From assembly GCA_003254925.1 (NCBI GenBank), contig QANZ01043121.1:313869-377868 (forward strand): a stretch of DNA of 64,000 bases, written 5' to 3'. The position numbers and the translations under genes are program-made. Position 1 is the stretch's first letter, and each line of letters opens with the position of its first letter. Positions 35,478-46,922 of this stretch are shown one piece after another. Under the pieces are notes generated by a model, which was not told where the DNA came from, searched no databases, and saw nothing but the letters and a program-made list of their open reading frames with translations. Origin of the DNA: Chamaecrista fasciculata (taxonomy: Eukaryota; Streptophyta; Magnoliopsida; Fabales; Fabaceae).

Positions 35478-36478
35478 TATTGAAAAGTTTTTTTTTAAAA
35501 TTATCTAGATGATGAAACTTGACCATTTATTTTTTTAATTTAAATAAAGGGCTTGTTTAAAAAATGAAAAAAAAAAGAATTAAGAAGACTATTCAAAATT
35601 GATAGTTTGAAAACCTTAGCGCATTTGTCACGTCATGTGTCGATCTTTTAAACTGTGAGTTGACATGAGAGTTTTTGTTATGTCTATTTTTTATTTTGCA
35701 TCGTGAGTAGTCTCTATTTCCAGGATTATTTTGGCTTGATTGACAATAAATTATTATAGTAACAACTTATGATCAACCTGAAGATGAGATTATTGGCAAT
35801 AAAATAGCCTAGAACCCACCATTTTGTCAACACGAACAAAATATATAAATTGGTAAAAAAATTTAAAAATATTTGACTGAAATGTATATGGTTCAAGAAT
35901 GAATATTGACTTACTTATTAATATGTGTTATTATTATATATTGTTATAATTAGTTGAGATATATATGTTATATATATCTGTTTTATATTATATGTTTGTA
36001 ATTATTTGTTCATTTAAAAATATTATGCCTGTTCAAATTTTATAAAATTTTGCAAACAAAAATATTTTTTAAATCATTTATTCATAAAACAACTTAATAA
36101 TAATAAATACAAAATTCTCTATATATAATAAACTTAAAAAGTTCTTATAAAACTCATGTGGAAATCAACTATATATTGCGCTTGAATAGTTTAAAATTTA
36201 AACCACTTAAAAAGCATCAAATTTACTTTTTTTTTCTCTTTATTTAATTGATGTTCAATCATTCTCCTCTAATCACACATACATTTATTTTTATGTTTTT
36301 TTTGCTTTAACTGATTGACATGTAATTATTAATATCTTTATTAAATAATTGTCTCATGCAAAGTTTATTAATTCTTAAAAATTATTATAATAGAATAAAT
36401 AGTTTATTATGTAAAAATTAAGGCGAATATACCACAAATAATTAGAGTACTAATAATCATAAATGTATATATATATAT
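35478..36478. other. AT-rich intergenic sequence, no gene seen
   Basis: About 1 kb of low-complexity, AT-rich DNA with AT dinucleotide runs (35942-35990; 36460-36478). No open frame with recognisable content and no clear repeat boundary is visible. Confidence 0.5.
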
Positions 36479-36882
36479 TGTAAATATATAATTTATATAT
36501 AATATGTGGATGACCACATCTATGAGCCTTTTGCCCTTCTTGTAACACCTCCACAACCTTATCATGACTCCATCAATTTAGTCCTTTTGTAACATCTCCA
36601 TGAAAGCTTATTAGTGTGTTTGGAGGTGCATTATGGTGCCCTTAATAGCTTGTAACCTACCCATTTTCCATTATGTCAAAAGTCCTATATAAAGGGGCTT
36701 CCTTCTATTGAATTGTAATGGTGAATAAACATAATAATATGACATGAGGATGAGCTCTTGAAGAGCTATATCAATGGAGCATATAGGATAGTTCCTGAAG
36801 AACTAAGCCTTTTTGAGGACTAATTTGTATATCTAATTTGTCTCTTTAATTTCCCTTCTTCACATTTTTTATTTAGTTTACA
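36479..36882 (+). repeat. Copia-type LTR (plus orientation)
   Basis: The sequence starts TGTAAATATATAATTT and ends TTTAGTTTACA. It has a core promoter (CTATATAAAGGGG near 36690) and is followed by TACGTTATCAGCACAAG, a primer-binding-site-like motif typical of some copia lineages (Ale/Retrofit type). A near-identical 320-bp part recurs at 44751-45071, and an exact copy at 41567-41953 within the suspect duplication. The element is non-coding around it. Confidence 0.7.
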
Positions 36883-37483
36883 ATACGTTATCAGCACAAG
36901 TCTCTACCGAATTAGAGCAAGGTAATTTTAACATGTCTCTTCATCATACATTGAAGGCAAGAAATTCTTATTCTTACTTTTGAATTATTTATATTTAAGC
37001 ATGTTCATGATCTATTTTAGATTTAAATTTATCATTATAAGAAATGGCCCGAAGCTATATCATCTTTGATTTGATTATCATGAAATTGATAATTTTATCC
37101 ATTGAAGGATATGTGATGAAAAGACAACATCACATTTTTATAGATCTATAAAATGTAAAGACGCAGCTATTGAAATTAGCTAATAATCGCCTAGAAGGCT
37201 ATGAGTCAATATTGATAAATTATTTATAAAAATTTTATAGTTGTTGAAGATTTTTGATGGCTTGAAGCCATGTTATTTGTAATGAATAAGTGTATATAAG
37301 AATTGTTGCACATGTTGATAATTTGCCATAAGTAAAAGTTTGGCTAATAATAATCTTGAAGGCTAATAATTTATATGAGTTTATTATCATAGAATCGACT
37401 ATTTTATCATTTCATTTGGCCACGAAGGCTAATAATAGTTAGTCTATTTTAAGGAATTATGAGTGTCAACTATGTAGCTATTG

Positions 37484-37585
37484 AAAATGATGAGGTTGTG
37501 GAGGTGTTACAAGAAGAACAAAAGGCTCATGGATGTGGTCATCCACATATTATATATAAATTATATATTTATAACACTTCCCCTT
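37484..37585 (-). repeat. Inverted LTR start with polypurine tract
   Basis: On the minus strand an AAGGGGAAG tract (37577-37585) is followed by TGTTATAAATATATAATT and about 90 bp matching the first 90 bp of the LTR at 36479 in inverse orientation. The match then stops. This is the 3' end of an antisense copy joined to the plus-strand copy, making a 1.1-kb inverted-repeat structure. The sequence to its right (AACCTTGCTAAGTAAAACCC and AAAACCCAGTGGGACAAAAA, repeated twice) resembles the 3' untranslated part of such copia elements read in reverse. Confidence 0.6.
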
Positions 37586-37979
37586 GGATGACCACACATT
37601 ATGAATATATGCCTCATTAAAAACCTTGTTAAGAAAAACCCAATGGGATAAAAACTTAACGAAGGAAAAGAGTACATAATTCATAACTCTTACACTACAA
37701 ATATATATGCCTCGTTAAAACCTTGCTAAGTAAAACCCAGTGGGACAAAAACTTAGCGAAGGAAAAAGAGTACATCATTTGCAAGTATGACTTCGCCTCA
37801 AAATTGCATTTCATCTTCAAAATGCGTTGTGCTTCATCTTCAAGATGTATGAGTTGATTCTTCCTTGCCTTTCGAAGATATTAAATTATATATATTGATC
37901 ACATTTATGCATGATATACTCCATAGATCTCCATAGCACATAAAATCATTAACACCGAATATAAAAGTAATTTCATATT

Positions 37980-38039
37980 CCGATTTGCGGAGGATTAGTC
38001 CTTGGCCTGTCGGACTGGGGGATACCTTGGGAAACCAAA
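37980..38039. mobile_element. Truncated SINE fragment
   Basis: A 60-bp insert (GGATTAGTCCTTGGCC, then GGGATACCTTGGGAAACC) is flanked by a perfect 16-bp direct repeat AAAGTAATTTCATATT (37964-37979 and 38040-38055). The 3' end TGGGAAACCAAAAAAGT matches that of the SINE at 50791-50945. The tRNA-like head is missing, so it is 5'-truncated. The same insert recurs at 43051-43110 because of the larger duplication. Confidence 0.7.
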
Positions 38040-38480
38040 AAAGTAATTTCATATTTCACATGACTAATCAATAAAAGTTTTTCTAAACATAATATAAATT
38101 AAACATTTATAATCCACTTCTCTGAGTATAAATGTTGACATCAAATATATCATGAGATATCAAAATCATTTATCTTTCACTAAATTCTCATTGATAAAGA
38201 ATTAGAAATAAATAATAAATTTGACAATATTATGTTTTCTTCGTACAAGTTATCAATCACATTTTTTATAAACAAAATATTAATAAAATGATAAATAATC
38301 ATGTATAATCAAATTGATTTCGAGTGCATGTCATGATCATTAAATTCTTTGATCAATATAAAAATATTGTAACCCGATTGAGAAAATACCTTCTTCAAGA
38401 TTCTCAAAAATTAATATTATCAATTCTTTCTTCTTCATTTTTTTCAAAAATAAATTACCGATAAAAATACAAAAATAATT

Positions 38481-38481
38481 N
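38481..38481. other. Single ambiguous base N
   Basis: This undetermined base lies exactly at the end of the first copy of the 1,985-bp duplication. The sequence after it (38482 on) is a diverged homologue of 43552 on. Confidence 0.95.
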
Positions 38482-39656
38482 CAAAGATAATTTATGGCTC
38501 TTTCATGATATAAAAATTTATTTAGATATGCATACGTTAAACATTGTATAACATAATGCTAACATTGCATATATAAATTGTATGCTTCAGACATTTCAAT
38601 TCCTCTAAATTATATGCTTCAGACATTTCAAATCTTTCAAGAATTTCTTACTCATGAATATATCATTCTCAAATAATGTTAACGCATAATTTTCAATCTG
38701 GTTTATACTCAAGTCTTTCCAAAGACTCATATAAAATTTGATTGATTGGATCCACAGATTCATCTTCCCATCATTTCATGTTTCATATGAGAAATCTTGA
38801 CTTGCTAGTGCATTCAATTTAAAAAATATATTTATTTTTTTGTATAAAAACTCATTTATACTTTATAGATTTTGACATCTTCAGATGGTAAGACTATTGG
38901 TCTAAAAGTTTGACAACTTCTAATGTCTTGACTTCTGGTCAAATATTTGACAACTTCTAGTGTCTAGATTACTAGTCCAAAGTTTAACATCTTCTAATAC
39001 TATCACGACTACTGGTCCCAATTTTGACATCTTCTGGTGTCTGAACTACTGGCTCAAATTTTAACATCTTCTGGTGTGAACTACTAGTTCAAAGTTCAAT
39101 ATTCATTTAGGGAATTATCTCATTGTATATAATTTTTGGCCAATTATATATCCAATGTCGACAATTTCTAAAATGTGATTTTAATCACTCTCATTTAAAA
39201 ATTCTCAAATGTCCAATATCCCTTCAAATATTTCATCAAATTCAATGAAAGTTCTCGGTACCGAAACCACTACTGGGGTTATAACTTTCATGAAAAATAA
39301 AAATTGTTGATCTTATAAATTTATTGTCTCTTATAGAGCACAATAGTGAAACTTTTTGATTCTCTTCCTCTTGAGAAAATCATTCTCTACAATGATATAT
39401 ATTACGCTTCTAGCGTATTTTGAACTTTTTGGCTTTTCTACCAATACTAATTCATTAAAAATGACTAGTCTTGTAAATATATATTCACATACAAATATAT
39501 GATCCTTGAACTTCATGTTCATCAATGACAACCACAAAAACTATATTTGCCTTATCATCATCACGATCTCTACTGGAAATATATGGTGTTAGAAATTTCA
39601 AAAATCAATTCACATTGCCAATCTATCTCATATCAATATAAAAATGCATATATATA
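38482..39656. repeat. Non-coding retroelement-like sequence with imperfect tandem repeats
   Basis: This region is a diverged copy of 43552-44640. At 38870-39090 a unit of about 45-50 bp (TCTTCTGGTGTCTGAACTAC, then TGGTC..AAATTTTGACA) is repeated four to five times with changes. No open frame is convincing on either strand. It may be the internal or 3' part of the copia-type element read in reverse. Confidence 0.5.
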
Positions 39657-41565
39657 TGTTGGGAAATTATAGAGCGAGCGCAGCGAAAAAGTGTGAAAAT
39701 TAAATTTTTGCATAGCCCTATAATTTCCTTCCAGGATCCACTAAATGTATTTATACTAGAAAAGGAAAGATGTATCCCTAAATCGATCGGTTGCTTTAAA
39801 CTCGCGAATCCAAGAAGCCCACGAACTCGTGTTCTTCCTCTGCCGGTGATCCACACGAACAGTTTGGCAGACACCCAGGTGCTAGCCTCCAAACTCTTCT
39901 CCAAGAGAATGCGGGAACCCAATCTACGAATCTTGAATTCAAGAACACTTCTTGAATTCCCAAGAATATGTGGCGCACAAAATCAAGAACAAGTTTCTTG
40001 ATCACACACAAGCCCTAAACTATTTAGGGTTTAGTCGAGTCTCACTTTCTCTCTCTAGGAAAGTCGAGTTTCTCACTCTCTCTAGGCTATGCGATTTTTC
40101 TCTCACATACATAGGTCAGTCGACTTTGGTGTGTGTGGCTTTATATAGAGTCTCATTCATAACTCATGAAAATAGGGAATTGATAATCAGGAAATAGGGG
40201 TTCCCCAAATCTTAATTATAATATTACACTAATATTATAATTCAAAATTAAAAGGCAATTTAAATTTAAATTTCAAGATCAAATCTTGAAAACTAAATCT
40301 TGAATGCCCAATCCCCATCGATCAAGAGGATTCAAATTCTTAATTAAAATATTACATTAATATCTTAATTTGAAATTCAAAATGCAATCTTGAAATCCAA
40401 AATGCAATATCAAATCTTGCCCCCTTGGATCCAAGCCATGCGCCATCTTCTTATCCATTTTAGAAGATTTTAATAAATAAGATAACAACCCTAACTCTTA
40501 GGAAGTTATCATAATCTTATTAATATATCTAACAAATTGAATTAAAATATTACCCTAATATCTTAATTCAAATTTGAATCTTGAATTCAAATTCCCTAAC
40601 AATTTTAAATTAAAATATTACCCTAATATCTTAATTCAAATTTGAATCTTGAAATCAAAATCAAATCTTGATTTGAATTAACAAAATATTCTTATTAATT
40701 AAAATCAAGAAAGAGGCGCCACCCTCTCTCTCTTGTCATCCAATATTAAAGAATTTAATAAATCAATAATCCCCTAACTTTTAGGAAGCTTATTCAATTT
40801 ATTATTCCCTAATATTTTAAACAAGAATCCAATTGTAAATAGATTAATCAAATTAACTATTTAACAATTAATATATTTAAACTTGTCCCACAAATTTAAA
40901 TATCTCAACCGCAGATTTTATTTAAGGCAAGACTTCATGTCCTAGACATTCAACTATGTCTTAAATTGTGTCACTAAAGTGACTCACGAATAAAACCCTA
41001 ATTCTTCTCCCATTATGGTGTCTTGATACTGCTCGTGTGTGACCCAGCAGGCCTCACGTGAAGTTGGCAGCAAGCCTTCTCTATGACTCACAAATCGAGA
41101 GCGGACTCTAGCAAGCCATCACGACTACCCAAAACACGTGAGTTATCGTTCCAACGCCAACGACTTAACCTTAGTACCACCTTGTCATAATCCCTATTGT
41201 CACACGATATTTTGGTCATGGATAAGGCACGGGAAAGTCATCCTTAATTCAAACCATAACTTTCTCGATTCCTTGTCCCATTTCCCTGTGTGGCCACACA
41301 TTCCTTGGACAGACTCATCGAGGGCGCCAATTAAATATCTCTCAACTTAATGAGGGACAAAATTCCTTCTTGGTCAACCACATTCCTAAGCACGGTTATC
41401 AATCAAACCCGTACCTAGCCTGTATGGCTACCTTGTTATGGGCAACGTTGGACTAGGCCAAAGTTCGACATCTACAACGCCGGAATAGTCAAGACCTCAG
41501 GTCTAAGGGCATCGTGACAGGTGTACAGGAGAGGCTAGCTCATGACTAAACCCATGCAGGACTCT
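39657..41565 (-). repeat. Antisense copia LTR of the 992-3079 family, cut at an N
   Basis: On the minus strand this is an LTR of the same family as 992-3079. Its end (CTCTATAATTTCCCAACA) is at 39657. It contains CCGGTGATCCACACGAACAG at 39843 (plus strand) and GGCCTCACGTGAAGTTGG near 41051. It breaks off at 41565, about 295 bp before the LTR start would be reached, exactly at the N at 41566. There is no internal region, so it is a solo or gap-truncated LTR. Confidence 0.85.
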
Positions 41566-41566
41566 N
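41566..41566. other. Single ambiguous base N
   Basis: This undetermined base lies between the truncated antisense LTR and the exact start of the second duplication copy. Together with 38481 it marks an artificial-looking join. Confidence 0.95.
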
Positions 41567-43551
41567 TATATAATATGTGGATGACCACATCTATGAGCCT
41601 TTTGCCCTTCTTGTAACACCTCCACAACCTTATCATGACTCCATCAATTTAGTCCTTTTGTAACATCTCCATGAAAGCTTATTAGTGTGTTTGGAGGTGC
41701 ATTATGGTGCCCTTAATAGCTTGTAACCTACCCATTTTCCATTATGTCAAAAGTCCTATATAAAGGGGCTTCCTTCTATTGAATTGTAATGGTGAATAAA
41801 CATAATAATATGACATGAGGATGAGCTCTTGAAGAGCTATATCAATGGAGCATATAGGATAGTTCCTGAAGAACTAAGCCTTTTTGAGGACTAATTTGTA
41901 TATCTAATTTGTCTCTTTAATTTCCCTTCTTCACATTTTTTATTTAGTTTACAATACGTTATCAGCACAAGTCTCTACCGAATTAGAGCAAGGTAATTTT
42001 AACATGTCTCTTCATCATACATTGAAGGCAAGAAATTCTTATTCTTACTTTTGAATTATTTATATTTAAGCATGTTCATGATCTATTTTAGATTTAAATT
42101 TATCATTATAAGAAATGGCCCGAAGCTATATCATCTTTGATTTGATTATCATGAAATTGATAATTTTATCCATTGAAGGATATGTGATGAAAAGACAACA
42201 TCACATTTTTATAGATCTATAAAATGTAAAGACGCAGCTATTGAAATTAGCTAATAATCGCCTAGAAGGCTATGAGTCAATATTGATAAATTATTTATAA
42301 AAATTTTATAGTTGTTGAAGATTTTTGATGGCTTGAAGCCATGTTATTTGTAATGAATAAGTGTATATAAGAATTGTTGCACATGTTGATAATTTGCCAT
42401 AAGTAAAAGTTTGGCTAATAATAATCTTGAAGGCTAATAATTTATATGAGTTTATTATCATAGAATCGACTATTTTATCATTTCATTTGGCCACGAAGGC
42501 TAATAATAGTTAGTCTATTTTAAGGAATTATGAGTGTCAACTATGTAGCTATTGAAAATGATGAGGTTGTGGAGGTGTTACAAGAAGAACAAAAGGCTCA
42601 TGGATGTGGTCATCCACATATTATATATAAATTATATATTTATAACACTTCCCCTTGGATGACCACACATTATGAATATATGCCTCATTAAAAACCTTGT
42701 TAAGAAAAACCCAATGGGATAAAAACTTAACGAAGGAAAAGAGTACATAATTCATAACTCTTACACTACAAATATATATGCCTCGTTAAAACCTTGCTAA
42801 GTAAAACCCAGTGGGACAAAAACTTAGCGAAGGAAAAAGAGTACATCATTTGCAAGTATGACTTCGCCTCAAAATTGCATTTCATCTTCAAAATGCGTTG
42901 TGCTTCATCTTCAAGATGTATGAGTTGATTCTTCCTTGCCTTTCGAAGATATTAAATTATATATATTGATCACATTTATGCATGATATACTCCATAGATC
43001 TCCATAGCACATAAAATCATTAACACCGAATATAAAAGTAATTTCATATTCCGATTTGCGGAGGATTAGTCCTTGGCCTGTCGGACTGGGGGATACCTTG
43101 GGAAACCAAAAAAGTAATTTCATATTTCACATGACTAATCAATAAAAGTTTTTCTAAACATAATATAAATTAAACATTTATAATCCACTTCTCTGAGTAT
43201 AAATGTTGACATCAAATATATCATGAGATATCAAAATCATTTATCTTTCACTAAATTCTCATTGATAAAGAATTAGAAATAAATAATAAATTTGACAATA
43301 TTATGTTTTCTTCGTACAAGTTATCAATCACATTTTTTATAAACAAAATATTAATAAAATGATAAATAATCATGTATAATCAAATTGATTTCGAGTGCAT
43401 GTCATGATCATTAAATTCTTTGATCAATATAAAAATATTGTAACCCGATTGAGAAAATACCTTCTTCAAGATTCTCAAAAATTAATATTATCAATTCTTT
43501 CTTCTTCATTTTTTTCAAAAATAAATTACCGATAAAAATACAAAAATAATT
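41567..43551 (+). repeat. Second copy of the exact 1,985-bp duplication
   Basis: It starts directly after the N at 41566 and matches 36496-38480 at a constant 5,071-bp offset. After 43551 the sequence continues into a diverged version of what follows the first copy. It contains the LTR end at 41953 and the SINE fragment at 43051-43110. No coding region is recognisable. Confidence 0.85.
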
Positions 43552-44750
43552 CATTACTCTTTTATGATATAAAAATTTATTTTGCGATGCATATATTAAA
43601 CATTGTATAACAGAATAATAACATTGCATATATATATATATATATATATTGTATGCTTCAAGCATTTCACATCCTTCAAGGATTTCTTATTCATGAATAC
43701 ATTAACGCGTAATTTTCAATTCTGGTATATATTCAAGTCTTTTCAAAAACTCATATAAAATTTTGACTTATTGGATTCATAGATTCATCTTCCCCTCATT
43801 TCATATTTTATATGAGAAATCTTGTACTGCTAGTGCATTACATTTATACAAATTTATTTATTTCCTATAAAAGCTCAATTATATTTTATAGGTTTTTACA
43901 TCTTCAGGTGGTAAGACTATTGGTCTAAATGTATGACAACTTCTAGTGCCTTGACTTCTTGTCAAAAGTTTAACATATTCTAATATTGTCAGGACTGATG
44001 GTCCAAATTTTAACATCTTCTGGTGTCTGGAATACTGGTCCAAATTTTAATATTCACTTGGGGGAATTATCTCATTGAGTATAATTTTTGGCCAATTATT
44101 CAATGTCGACAATTTATAAGATGTGATTTTAATCACTCTCATTTAATAATCCTCAAATTTTCAATATCACTTCAAATATTTCTTATATTCTTTTCAAATT
44201 CAATGAAAGTTCTCGGTACCGAAACCACTGCTGGGGTTATAACTTTCATGAAAGATAAAAATTGTTGATCTTATAAATTTATTATCTCTTATAAAGCACA
44301 ATAATGAAACTTTTCAATTTTCTTCCTTTTGAGAAAATCAATTTCTACAAGATGTATATTACACTTCTAGCGTATTTTGAACTTTTTGGCTATTCTACCA
44401 ATACTTATTCATAAAAATGACTAGTCTTGTAAATATATATTTACATACAAATTTATGATCTTGAACTTCATGTTCATCAATGACAACCACAAATACATTT
44501 GCCATATTATCATCATCATCATCTCTACTGGAGATATATGGTGTCAAAAATTTCAAAAAAAAAATCAATTCACATTGCCAATTTCATTTCTATCTCATAT
44601 CAATATAAAAATACATATATTAACATTAGTCTTCAAGACTATCAAAGAACATTCTCTACAATGATATATATTACGCTTCTAGCGTATTTTGAACTTTTTG
44701 GCTTTTCTACCAATACTCATTCATTAAAAATGACTAGTCTTGGAGGTGCA
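43552..44750. repeat. Non-coding retroelement-like sequence, homologue of 38482-39656
   Basis: The same order of motifs occurs as at 38482-39656: ATTGTATGCTTCA, the TCTTCTGGTGTCTGG tandem unit near 43893-44065, AAGTTCTCGGTACCGAAACC, and TTACGCTTCTAGCGTATTTT, the last present twice here (44350 and 44668). Differences are frequent. No gene is supported. Confidence 0.5.
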
Positions 44751-45071
44751 TCATGACTCCATCAATTTAGTCCTTTTGTAACATCTCCATGAAAGCTTAT
44801 TAGTGTGTTTGGAGGTGCATTATGGTGCCCTTAATAGCTTGTAACCTACCCATCTTCCATTATGTCAAAAGTCCTATATAAAGGGGCTTCCTTCTATTGA
44901 ATTGTAATGGTGAATAAACATAATAATATGAAATGAGGATGAACTCTTAAAGAGCTACATCAATGGAGCATATAGGATAGTTCCTGAAGAATTAAGCCTT
45001 TTTGAGAACTAATTTGTATATCTATTTTGTCTCTTTAATTTCTCTTCTTCACATTTTCTATTTGATTTACA
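44751..45071 (+). repeat. Truncated copia-type LTR
   Basis: It matches the LTR at 36479-36882 from TCATGACTCCATC to the end TTTGATTTACA but lacks the first 80-90 bp. It differs at scattered positions (for example GAACTCTTAAAGAGCTACAT). No primer binding site follows, so it could be a 3' LTR. An AT dinucleotide tract follows to about 45110. Confidence 0.65.
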
Positions 45072-45200
45072 ACAATATATATATATATGGTTTATATATA
45101 TATATATATATATCTTTTTTTGGTAATGGGGCCAAAGCCCAAGAAAACGAAATATATATATCTTTCATTGTAATTTATAAATCATATATATTTTATTTTA

Positions 45201-45583
45201 AGATAAATTATACTTGCGTACTCTGTGGTTTGACCATATTTCACTTTGATACCCTGTGGTTTGAAACCTGACACTTTAGACCCTTATATTCTCCATTAAC
45301 ACTTTGGCACTCTTTGGAATTATTTTGTAATTTTAACCATAAAAATTTTGCAAAAATTACATATTGACCCCAAACATTTTTAAAAATTTTCATTTTAGTC
45401 CCTAGATAATATGTATCCAGAGACCTATTTGTAATTTTTTGAAAATTTTTTGGGGTCAATATATAATTTTTGCAAAATTTTGTTATGATTAAAATTACAA
45501 AATAGGATCAAAGTGTCAGGTTTCAAACCACAGGGTACCAAAAAAAAGGATGAAACCACAAGGTATCAAAATGTAATTTATCC
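45201..45583. mobile_element. MULE-type miniature element (family A)
   Basis: The inverted arms share TACTCTGTGGTTTGA- and CCCTGTGGTTTGAAACCTGA-type phrases, with ends AGATAAATTA and inverse GGATAAATTA. An identical 9-bp duplication TTTATTTTA flanks it (45192-45200 and 45584-45592). It is 383 bp and non-coding. The end and the TGTGGTTTG motifs tie it to 18707-21858 and 33919-35468. Confidence 0.82.
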
Positions 45584-45592
45584 TTTATTTTA

Positions 45593-46922
45593 TTAACTGC
45601 TTATAATTATTTGTTGTTTTATAAGTATGTAAAAAAAACATATTTTTAAATATTTTTTCTTAAAATAAGTTAATAATTTAACAAATAATTCATATATATA
45701 TATATTTCGAATAAATCTGAAAAATCCGTGCGATTCCCAAGGGGTCAGTCCACAGGCTATTTCTAATTGTTCTTTAAAACAATAAATGACCTAGAATTAA
45801 AATTATTTTAAGAAATAAAAAATGCTATAAAAAACTCCATTGATGAAGGAATGAAGTTTTATAGTGATATCTCTTCTCATCAATTACTCTGACACCAAAC
45901 TTTTATATTCAACTTTTGATTTAATTGGGAGAGAGATAGACTATAGAGAACCTATTGTTTGAATAATAGGTCTCTTCGTAGCACTACCCTTAAGAAATTT
46001 AGTCAAAACATTAATGGTGCTCTAAATTATGGGATAAATTTTAGTTGTATCTCTAATTTGTTATGGTCAATTATACTCCTCAAATTTTATTCTTGTTTCA
46101 ATTGTATCTCAAATCCTAATGTCATCTAAATCATTAATAGAAAATGGTGATGTGGCGAGTGATTTTTTTTCCTCTCATTTATTTTGGTGTCAATTATACT
46201 CTCAAAGTTTAACATTCGTGTCAATTATATCCGAAAGAATGGTGATATCAACATTTTTATTTAACGATCTAGACAATGTTAGTTCTTGAAACGAGAGAGA
46301 TATGACCAACTTTACTTATTTGACCATAAAATGAGCCGTCCACTTTCAAAAATCACTTTACTTTGTTTGTTGACGGTCCTAATTAAATAAAGAAAGTACT
46401 TGTCAAAAACAACTCATAACTTTGGATTGGTTGAATTTGAACTTGAAACAAGAGAAATATGTTCACACTCGATATTTGGACCAATTTGAGAAACTATGAA
46501 AATATGTAGAATCAATCTGAAATAAATAAAAAGTTTAGGACCAATTTGTAATCTAGTCCATACATTTGAGACCAATTTGAGGTTTTGTCCTTATTATTAT
46601 TGTTTTTACACAAAATAATCAAAATGGCCGCATGGGTGAGAAAAGGACCCAGAAATATCTAGGGGATTTCAATACTAACCATGAAGGAGAAGACAAGGAA
46701 GGAAGGATGGACTAGTGGCACAAAAAGATACAAAGCGATAAAGCCAAGTCATGTTTCATTATTTTGGCTTGTGCTCAAAATGTATTGAAAAAAGAGAGAA
46801 AGATATTAAGGAGACAAACAAACACTACCTCTTTCACTCATTTTTCCACTTCAATTCCTCATAAAAATATAATCTTTAAGCTTTTTAGTTGAGATTCATT
46901 TCATACTGCAAATCTTGCAGCA
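45593..46922. other. Region upstream of the phosphorylase gene
   Basis: About 1.3 kb without a gene. From roughly 46040 to 46596 a degenerate repeat with AATTATACTCCTCAAATTTTA-like phrases and inner 'agagatatgacca' arms resembles the TIR elements at 11113 and 24029. The last 150 bp before the ATG should hold the transcription start: a leader rich in CA and TTC with GCAGCAATGGCT around the start codon. No clear TATA box stands out. Confidence 0.45.

Larger units (their letters stand above)
36496..38480 (+). repeat. First copy of an exact 1,985-bp duplication, ending at an N
   Basis: This segment matches 41567-43551 at a constant offset of 5,071 bp with no gap and no difference found by eye; the chance frames at 37840-38052 and 42911-43123 translate identically. 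It ends at the single N at 38481. It contains most of the LTR at 36479, about 600 bp of leader-like sequence, the start of an inverted LTR, and a truncated SINE at 37980-38039. See the duplicate entry and the finding on assembly. Confidence 0.85.

Noticed and set aside
36496-43551. The two 1,985-bp copies as the LTRs of one retrotransposon
   Set aside because: They do not begin TG and end CA, have no flanking target duplication, include internal sequence and an inverted LTR start, and end exactly at the N characters. An assembly cause fits better.
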